Assembly: GCA_022710255.1 (NCBI GenBank)
Contig: JAKLHG010000320.1
Location: 1 to 5,050 of the forward strand
Length of the DNA: 5,050 nucleotides
Direction of reading: 5' to 3'
Origin: Candidatus Hydrogenedentota bacterium
GTDB taxonomy: Bacteria; Hydrogenedentota; Hydrogenedentia; Hydrogenedentales; CAITNO01
Shown here: positions 1 through 5,050 of the stretch, piece after piece
Position numbering within the stretch: the first letter of the stretch is position 1
Layout of the letters: every line of letters begins with the position of its first letter
The notes under the pieces: model-generated
The model's input: the letters and a program-made list of their open reading frames with translations, nothing else
What the model was told of the DNA's origin: nothing
The model's database searches: none
Translations under genes and position numbers: made by a program

Positions 1-488
1 TTGTTTTCAAAGTCGGCGACGATGTCTCGACCGATGTCATCTACCCCGGCCGCTACATGGCCACCGTGCTGCCCACCGAAACGCCTCAGTTTGCGTTTGC
101 GGATGAGACGGCTTTCAACGCCCGGCTCAAAGCCAGGCAGGTTTCACGGGGCAGCATCCTGGTCGGCGGCAAGAACTTCGGCTGCGGCTCCTCGCGCGAG
201 CAGGCGGTGTCCTGCTTGAAGGGGCACGAGCTGATTATTATCGCCAGGAGCTTCGCGCGCATCTTCCTTCAGAACGCCATCAACCTCGGCCTGCGCATGG
301 TCGTCTGTCCCGAAATCGAAGCTGCCGAAGGCGACGAACTGGAGTTGACCTCTGCTGCCGTGGTGAACAAGACAACCGGCAGGCAGTTCAACGTGGAGCC
401 GATGCCCAAGTCCCGGCAGGTCATTATTGATGCCGGCGGCTTGATTCCCTACACGCGCAAGCGGCTCCAGCAACAAGTTGCCGCCTGA
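1..488 (+). CDS. leuD: 3-isopropylmalate dehydratase small subunit (LeuD family), 5'-truncated by window edge
   Basis: This is the small (swivel-domain) subunit of an aconitase-superfamily dehydratase. With the large Fe-S subunit LeuC it isomerises 2-isopropylmalate to 3-isopropylmalate in cytoplasmic leucine biosynthesis. The frame is already open at the left edge (first whole codon at 3) and gives 161 visible residues; the family usually has about 160-170, so only a few N-terminal residues are missing. The ATG at 57 is internal, because the conserved opening motif GDDVSTDVIYPGRYMAT (visible residues 5-21) lies mostly before it. Other family marks are FGCGSSREQA (59-68), whose Ser/Arg contact substrate in this superfamily, RSFARIFLQNAINLGL (82-97), and a C-terminal segment ending GGLIPYTRKRL. 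The sequence is the short LeuD type shared with homoaconitase and dimethylmalate dehydratase small subunits, so the exact substrate is inferred. A leuC gene is expected upstream but is not visible. Family assignment is firm; substrate assignment is moderate. Confidence 0.9.
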   Translation, partial: VFKVGDDVSTDVIYPGRYMATVLPTETPQFAFADETAFNARLKARQVSRGSILVGGKNFGCGSSREQAVSCLKGHELIIIARSFARIFLQNAINLGLRMVVCPEIEAAEGDELELTSAAVVNKTTGRQFNVEPMPKSRQVIIDAGGLIPYTRKRLQQQVAA

Positions 489-612
489 GGCCCGGCGGTT
501 CCGCCCCCGGACTCGATCCACACCGCGCGCCAGCTCTTGGTCCTGTCCGCCCATAGCGCAACGGTCGGATTGACGCGGGGCGAGGTCGCTGGAGCGTCCA
601 CCCGGAAGACAG
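489..612. other. Convergent intergenic gap with weak hairpins only
   Basis: These 124 bases separate the stop of leuD from the stop of the convergent glycosidase gene. Two small inverted repeats are visible: GGCGG (494-498) with CCGCC (501-505), and GACGC (572-576) with GCGTC (594-598) enclosing a short GCG/CGC inner stem. Neither is followed by a T run on either strand, so neither is called as an intrinsic terminator. No small gene, RNA gene or promoter can be supported here. Confidence 0.4.
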
Positions 613-3075
613 TCACTGAAGCCGGCTGTAGCTCAACACCGCGTCAGCGGGCCGTTCCGTGATGGAGACAGGCAAACCTGACTCAAGGAGTTCCCGGCCG
701 CCAACTGTCCTGGTCTCGCCGGAATCGAGGTTGGTGACCACGTACCGGGACGCCGGGTCAAGCCCCGCGAGTTTGAAGCGGGCGCTCTCATAGACGCTCT
801 TGTCGCGGCGAAACGCCTGAACCACGCCCTCGCCTTTTTCGGGCAGGTCAAACTGCCAGGCGATCCACTGCGAGGCGTCGAGACTGTAGGGCGTAAGCGG
901 GTAGTAGTCGCCGAAGTAACACGGGGCGTAGCGGCGCCATTGGCCCAGGACGCGGCGTATCATGTCGTAGTCCAGGTCCTTCCGGCGCACATCGAAGCAG
1001 GCTGTGAAGTGGGTGAGCAGCGTGCTGCGCAACAGGTAAGGCGAAAGCGCGCCGGAACCGGTGCCTGTGCCCTGGTAAGGCACCCAGAAGGAGAGGCCGT
1101 AGGTATGGCCCTGATTGCCCACGGGCTCGACGATATAGTCGCTCCGCAGCAACGGCACAGCGCGGCGAAGGGTCTCCAGGTCGTTGCGGCGTCCGCCCGA
1201 CGCGCATGAGTCTATGGGCATGCCGGGATGGCGCCGCCGCAGTTCGTCCCAGTAGGCGAAATACCCTTCCACGTGGCGTATTTCGGTAATACCCTGGCGG
1301 TTGCCTTCGGGCGATTCCGCCGCGTCGTTTTCCCGCCAGTACGGCAGGGGATCAATGTTGAAATCCTGCCGGTAGAAGTCAATGCGCTGGTTGGTAAGCA
1401 GCCGGTCAATATGATCCGTCAACCATGCGCGGCAGGCCGTGTCCCCCAGCTTCAGCAAGCCTCCCTTCGCCCCGCCGTAAATCCATTCCGGATGTTCTTC
1501 GGCCAGCCAGGTACCCCCATGTACGCGCTCCGGCTCGAACCATACCAAGGTGCCCATGCCCTGTTCCCGCGCGAAATCACCCACTTCTTTCAGTCCCTTG
1601 GGAAACCGAACCGGGTCCACTTCCCAGGTGCCGGTCTTGGGCCAGCCCACCCCGTCACAGGGATACCAGCCCGCGTCCTGCCACCAGTAATTCGCCCGGA
1701 TGCCCTCCTCCGCATACCGGCGGATAAAGGCGGTCTCCCGGGCCGCATTACTCATCAGGTTCGGATAGTAATTGCCCGTGCACAGGCAAATCTGCGGTTT
1801 CAGCGGCGCACCGTCCTGTCGAGGCATGTTGTGCGCCACCATCCAGGCGCGCCAGAGGTTCTGCCCGCGCAGCCAGTCCCCGGTGTAGAACAACAACGCA
1901 ATCAAAGGGGTGCGGACCTCTTCTCCCGGATGGAGTGTGAAATGGGTTCCTTCCTGTCCGCCTTGGAGGAGGAGCCCGCTTTCGTTTCGAGTGAATCGCG
2001 CGTTCCACTGTCCCGCCCAGCTCACCACGAAAATTGTGCCGCCCGACGGACCCGCGACATTGAAATAAGGAAATGCCAGCTGGGTCGGCCTCCCGCCCGT
2101 GTTGGCGAAGGCCAGGTTCGTATCCGCCCCGAGCATATCCACGCGAGGTTCATAACTGGTATCCGTACAATCATCCCCCTTGGTATGATGAAGCCACACC
2201 TCCGTTGCAGGCGAACAGGGCAGGACGGCGTCCATCGCAAGAATATCGGAGAGTATGGGCGTATCCGCCGCGCCGGTGTTCTTGAAATACAGCGTCCATT
2301 CCACAACGGGAAACTCATGATACAAGACACCCTCACATCGAACTACGAGGCCTGTTTGCGAGTCGGTATACGCAATCGTGTACTGTGTTCGCGTATCGTC
2401 AATCTGTTGCGCGCCTCGTTCCAGTTGCCACGAAGGCAACAATTCACGCGAGGTCTTTCCTCCGTAATTGAACGAAAAGAACGGATCCGTGGAAACAGGC
2501 TGTTTCGGTTCCGCGATCGGCAAATCACCCAACCAAAGGACCGTTCCGTCCTCCAGGGTCACGCGGGCATCCGCCCAGTCCGCCTGATCGCAGGAAATGC
2601 CGTCGCCCGCGTCAGTTACTTCAAGCGTGAATTCCATCGCGTCGGGCAAGGAAACGGATACAGGCACCCCCGCCGCCCCGCCTTTGACGACGCCGGAATT
2701 CCACAGTTCCGTGTCCCCCGCCTTTACCATGAAAATCACGCTGCCGCCGCCGGCACGAGCGTCAATCCCCGCCATCGCTTCGAACCGTTGCATCGGTTTT
2801 GACACGCGCACCACCACCCTGCTCGGCGCATGACAATAAAGCCCGCGGTTGAATGATTCCGAACCCATCATCAATGGCTCACCGCCGCGGGCATTGGGCT
2901 GTACCGGCCCGTGGTTGCTGAGTACCTCAATAACATCCCCCGGAGACTCCACGGGCAGCGTCACGCCTTCAAATTTTGCGGCCGTCCAGCCCCGCGCTTC
3001 GGACAGTTCCAGGTTCATCGGCAAAAGCGCACATACGGCATGAATCATCATCGTCGTCAACACAAGATCCAACAT
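613..3075 (-). CDS. GH36-type alpha-galactosidase-like glycoside hydrolase with N-terminal NPCBM domain
   Basis: This probable exported retaining glycosidase (820 residues from the ATG) is expected to release terminal alpha-galactosyl or related residues from oligo- or polysaccharides. A hydrophobic N-terminus (about residues 4-20) is followed by an NPCBM carbohydrate-binding domain (about 28-185), recognised by its CHAPSRV-like segment and DAGDGISCDQADWADARV (155-172). A beta-supersandwich follows (about 195-425), then a TIM barrel (about 428-720) and a C-terminal beta domain. Barrel motifs are WWQDAGWY (464-471), WFEPE (512-516), YRQDFN with the presumed nucleophile Asp571, SCASGGRRND (623-632), and LRSDY with the presumed acid/base Asp646. 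The fold and motif order are GH36, but the nucleophile motif differs from the usual KWDMN, so specificity is uncertain. An in-frame TTG 18 bases upstream would add six residues, but those codons contain the Shine-Dalgarno sequence, so the ATG is preferred. The gene follows the TVP38 gene by 66 bases and may share its transcript. Confidence 0.88.
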   Translation of the reverse strand: MLDLVLTTMMIHAVCALLPMNLELSEARGWTAAKFEGVTLPVESPGDVIEVLSNHGPVQPNARGGEPLMMGSESFNRGLYCHAPSRVVVRVSKPMQRFEAMAGIDARAGGGSVIFMVKAGDTELWNSGVVKGGAAGVPVSVSLPDAMEFTLEVTDAGDGISCDQADWADARVTLEDGTVLWLGDLPIAEPKQPVSTDPFFSFNYGGKTSRELLPSWQLERGAQQIDDTRTQYTIAYTDSQTGLVVRCEGVLYHEFPVVEWTLYFKNTGAADTPILSDILAMDAVLPCSPATEVWLHHTKGDDCTDTSYEPRVDMLGADTNLAFANTGGRPTQLAFPYFNVAGPSGGTIFVVSWAGQWNARFTRNESGLLLQGGQEGTHFTLHPGEEVRTPLIALLFYTGDWLRGQNLWRAWMVAHNMPRQDGAPLKPQICLCTGNYYPNLMSNAARETAFIRRYAEEGIRANYWWQDAGWYPCDGVGWPKTGTWEVDPVRFPKGLKEVGDFAREQGMGTLVWFEPERVHGGTWLAEEHPEWIYGGAKGGLLKLGDTACRAWLTDHIDRLLTNQRIDFYRQDFNIDPLPYWRENDAAESPEGNRQGITEIRHVEGYFAYWDELRRRHPGMPIDSCASGGRRNDLETLRRAVPLLRSDYIVEPVGNQGHTYGLSFWVPYQGTGTGSGALSPYLLRSTLLTHFTACFDVRRKDLDYDMIRRVLGQWRRYAPCYFGDYYPLTPYSLDASQWIAWQFDLPEKGEGVVQAFRRDKSVYESARFKLAGLDPASRYVVTNLDSGETRTVGGRELLESGLPVSITERPADAVLSYSRLQ

Positions 3076-3081
3076 GGGTTT

Positions 3082-3087
3082 CTCCTT
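3082..3087 (-). promoter_or_regulatory. Shine-Dalgarno site of the GH36 gene
   Basis: AAGGAG on the - strand lies six bases before the ATG at 3075, which is near-ideal spacing. It decides the start: the alternative TTG at 3093 has no Shine-Dalgarno sequence of its own and would place this site inside the coding region. Confidence 0.8.
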
Positions 3088-3141
3088 TTTCAAAACCGGG
3101 ATAGAAACAGGCGGGCTTCACCCTTTACGGCGCCGGCATCT

Positions 3142-3873
3142 TCATCCCGTGGTTTCCTTGACAAGTCGGCGCGCCTTGAACGCCAAGAGGACCGCCACCA
3201 CCAGGCTTAACGCCAGCCCACCCCAGAAAAGAACGGGATGGGCGGCGACATTCAACGTATTTCCGGCGGACAAGTCCGCCAGCGAACGCGCCCCGGCACC
3301 GACATAAGCTACCACGACGGTCCGGGGCAGCATGCCGAGCAGGGTACCCGCGACGTAAGCACCAAGGCGCACCCGGGTCAAGCCCAGCAAATAGTTCAGC
3401 ATGATGGTGGGAAACAGGGGACACAGGCGCAACAAGACCACAAAGCGAAAGCCATCCCGCCCCACGGCTTCTGCCACGGCCGTAAACTTGGGGTCCCCGG
3501 CCATGCTCCGCGCGACCAGGCCGCCCGCAATGCCACGCGCCAGTAAAAAGGTGGCTGTGCTGCCCAGCACCCGGCCGACAGAGACGGCAATCGTTCCCGC
3601 GCCGATGCCCCAAATGGCCCCTGCCGCCGCATTGGGCAGTACGTCCGGCAGCATGAGTACGCACGACGGCACATAAAGCAGCGCAAACACGACCGCGCCC
3701 CACGCGCCCAACCCTTCCATCCAGGATAGCAGCTTAAGAAGCCAGGCATCGAGGGGGAAGACCCGCGACAAGCCGTACCAACCGGCAATCACCGCGATAT
3801 AAACAAGCGCCTTCAGCCAGAACCGTCCGCCAGGCCGGTTCCGAATCGCGGGTTGGACTTCGCTGTGTTTCAT
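3142..3873 (-). CDS. TVP38/TMEM64 family (DedA/VTT superfamily) integral membrane protein
   Basis: A 243-residue inner-membrane protein of the VTT-domain superfamily. Members are linked to lipid scrambling or flipping and envelope homeostasis, but most bacterial TVP38 proteins have no defined substrate. Hydrophobic stretches are seen at about 19-38, 57-76, 80-112, 143-166, 172-193 and 211-233. The first re-entrant region is VLMLPDVLPNAAAGAIWG (72-89). The superfamily's F/Y-x3-R motif is FLLAR (109-113). The signature segment is LRLCPLFPTIMLNYLLGLTR (148-167), followed by GTLLGMLPRT (176-185) with the G-x3-G-x2-P pattern. A basic tail (KARRLVK) follows the last helix. Length is typical and the gene looks intact. 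The ATG at 3873 has no good Shine-Dalgarno sequence, and no in-frame ATG, GTG or TTG lies between it and the upstream gene. It sits just after a terminator-like hairpin and overlaps a five-codon mini-ORF. Family is firm; physiological role is unknown. Confidence 0.9.
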   Translation of the reverse strand: MKHSEVQPAIRNRPGGRFWLKALVYIAVIAGWYGLSRVFPLDAWLLKLLSWMEGLGAWGAVVFALLYVPSCVLMLPDVLPNAAAGAIWGIGAGTIAVSVGRVLGSTATFLLARGIAGGLVARSMAGDPKFTAVAEAVGRDGFRFVVLLRLCPLFPTIMLNYLLGLTRVRLGAYVAGTLLGMLPRTVVVAYVGAGARSLADLSAGNTLNVAAHPVLFWGGLALSLVVAVLLAFKARRLVKETTG

Positions 3874-3890
3874 CAGACCCGTCTTTTCAT

Positions 3891-3934
3891 AAAAAAATTC
3901 CCGCGGCGGTTGTGTCTTACAACCAACCGGCCGC
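3891..3934 (-). terminator. Possible intrinsic terminator or attenuator upstream of the TVP38 gene
   Basis: On the - strand the arm at 3934-3919 pairs with the arm at 3913-3903: GCGGC and GGTTGT on the 5' side match ACAACCGCCGC on the 3' side. This gives 11 base pairs interrupted by a five-base bulge (3929-3925) and closed by a five-base loop (3918-3914). GGGAA and then seven T residues (3897-3891) follow. The hairpin starts 17 bases after the stop of the exonuclease gene, as expected for a terminator of that gene, while the T run ends only 17 bases before the TVP38 ATG. The bulge and the five-base spacer before the T run weaken the call. Confidence 0.5.
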
Positions 3935-3950
3935 CTCCGGACCCGAAACC

Positions 3951-5050
3951 CTATTCTTGCATATCGGAAAAGATGTCTCTGCCACCGTTGCGGAACTGTT
4001 GCTGCCGTTCCAACTTTGCTTCCAGCCGTTTTAACCGCCCGCGTAACGCGGAAACCTGTATATCCCCGGTAACCCCTGCAGGTCCCTGTTCCTTGAACAA
4101 GGCGTCCAGGGTTTCCCGGCAGACCCGGGCCGCTTCCCTGGGATTTCTGAATTGATGTTCCAGGAACTTGGCAAGTTCCGCCGCGCCGCTGCTGTCCGTG
4201 GGAAATTCTTCGTGCAGTGTTTTCCAGGCGTCATACATCGCGTCATACTGTCCCAGCCGTTTGGTTGCATTCCCCAGGAGAGAAAGTGTTTCCCGGCGCA
4301 GATCGTCGCTAACCCTGGAGGTGTCGAGAAAGGCCCGGGCATGTTCCACCACGGATACATATTCCTTGTTCTTGTAATATAACCGGATGACGGAAAGTTG
4401 GTCTTCGGCATGATGAAACACGGGGCCCGCCTCGGCGGCCAGGCATTGCGACAGATGCCCGGCCAGCGCGGCCAGGGACAGGATGTCCATGGCGTGATGG
4501 TAAAAGACACCTTCCAGCGGCCGGGCATCCCTGGTTTCGAGATACTCCTGCCAGATCTGCGGGATAAGATACCCGGGCACATCCCCTTCACGATGGAAAT
4601 CCAGCACCAGGCGTTCGATGTTATTCAGGCTGCAATCGCTCAGCCGTTTCTTCCAGACCCGTCGCACCGCATGCACCAAGTCATAATGGGCCGCCTCCGC
4701 AAAGGGGGTGGAAAGGCGGTGTTGCACAAAACGCGTTCGCAACAGGGGCAGGTCAAAACTTTTTCCGTTATAACTTACGACACACTCAAATTGCGCGAAT
4801 CTGTCCGCCAAATAGGCCAGCATGGGACCCTCATCGTCATAATCGCGCATGAAGCACTGTTCAAGCGTGAAGGCATCCCCAGCAAAGTACCCCAGTCCCA
4901 CCAGAAAGGCCACCGTGCCCGCACCGCCCGCCAGACCGGTGGTCTCCGTGTCCACGTAGCAGGCCTTGACGGGATTGAAATCCCGCAGCGTATCATCACA
5001 GGCGCTCAAGGCGACTTGCCGGCCCTCGCAGGCCAGGCCGGCACCCAGCG
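3951..5050 (-). CDS. YprB/MrfB-like DEDD-family exonuclease with TPR-like C-terminus, 5'-truncated by window edge
   Basis: A DnaQ-like (RNase H fold) 3'-5' exonuclease of the YprB type. In Bacillus subtilis the homologue MrfB works with the helicase MrfA in repair of mitomycin C damage. The frame stays open to the right edge. A TTG at 5009 has no Shine-Dalgarno sequence and lies within the conserved N-terminal part, so the true start is beyond the window. Counting from that TTG codon, the acidic residues are Asp20 and Glu22 in YVDTETTGLAGGAG (ExoI), Asp86 in VSYNGKSFDLPLL (ExoII), and Asp175 in FYHHAMDILSLAAL (ExoIII). All four metal-binding positions are present, so activity is likely. Residues about 200-310 are helical with TPR-like spacing (for example HAEDQLSVIRLYYKNKEY), and about 319-337 is a charged, coiled-coil-like helix. 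The visible part is 365 residues. The TVP38 gene follows after 77 bases. Family is firm; the repair role is inferred from homology. Confidence 0.88.
   Translation of the reverse strand, partial: LGAGLACEGRQVALSACDDTLRDFNPVKACYVDTETTGLAGGAGTVAFLVGLGYFAGDAFTLEQCFMRDYDDEGPMLAYLADRFAQFECVVSYNGKSFDLPLLRTRFVQHRLSTPFAEAAHYDLVHAVRRVWKKRLSDCSLNNIERLVLDFHREGDVPGYLIPQIWQEYLETRDARPLEGVFYHHAMDILSLAALAGHLSQCLAAEAGPVFHHAEDQLSVIRLYYKNKEYVSVVEHARAFLDTSRVSDDLRRETLSLLGNATKRLGQYDAMYDAWKTLHEEFPTDSSGAAELAKFLEHQFRNPREAARVCRETLDALFKEQGPAGVTGDIQVSALRGRLKRLEAKLERQQQFRNGGRDIFSDMQE

Noticed and set aside
57..59. ATG as the start of leuD
   Set aside because: The conserved GDDVSTDVIYPGRY motif lies in the same frame just before it, so the gene begins outside the window.
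494..505. Hairpin after leuD considered as its terminator
   Set aside because: The stem is only about four to five pairs with a very small loop, and there is no T run after it.
144..554. - strand open frame (136 codons) opposite leuD
   Set aside because: It is antisense to the conserved LeuD coding sequence, has no family motif, and is best explained as a codon-bias shadow.
1228..2802. Long + strand open frame (524 codons) opposite the glycosidase gene
   Set aside because: It lies wholly antisense to a gene with clear domains, its translation is rich in Arg, Pro and Gly with no recognisable motif, and long antisense frames are common in GC-rich coding DNA.
3076..3141. Terminator or promoter between the TVP38 and glycosidase genes
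   Set aside because: Only short palindromes such as GGCGCC and a GGG/CCC mini-stem are present, with no T run and no convincing -35/-10 pair.
5007..5009. TTG as the start of the exonuclease gene
   Set aside because: There is no Shine-Dalgarno sequence, and the frame stays open to the window edge with plausible family residues upstream of it.

Overview
The window holds four protein-coding genes and little else. From left to right they are: the 3' part of a leuD-type small subunit of 3-isopropylmalate dehydratase (+ strand, cut by the left edge); a large GH36-type alpha-galactosidase-like glycosidase with an N-terminal NPCBM carbohydrate-binding domain (- strand); a TVP38/TMEM64 (DedA/VTT superfamily) membrane protein (- strand); and a YprB/MrfB-like DEDD exonuclease with a helical TPR-like tail (- strand, cut by the right edge). 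No tRNA, rRNA, CRISPR array, insertion sequence or prophage signal is visible.

The DNA is fairly GC-rich, and the - strand genes follow each other with short gaps (66 and 77 bases). NPCBM domains joined to secreted glycosidases are common in the Planctomycetes-Verrucomicrobia-Lentisphaerae group and in Hydrogenedentota-like lineages, so a free-living heterotroph from one of these is a reasonable guess. It is only a guess, because no marker gene is present.

Layout: leuD converges on the glycosidase gene across a 124-base gap (489-612) that has only weak hairpins. Reading leftwards on the - strand, the exonuclease comes first. A hairpin followed by seven T residues lies between it and the TVP38 gene and may end or attenuate transcription. 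TVP38 is followed after 66 bases by the glycosidase, whose ATG has a near-perfect Shine-Dalgarno sequence. TVP38 and the glycosidase could therefore share a transcript.

The genes serve unrelated roles: leucine biosynthesis, DNA repair, membrane function and glycan breakdown. I see no coherent novel system. The points most worth checking are the terminator-like hairpin placed right before the TVP38 start, the divergent catalytic motifs of the glycosidase, and the prediction that an MrfA-type helicase gene lies just beyond the right edge.
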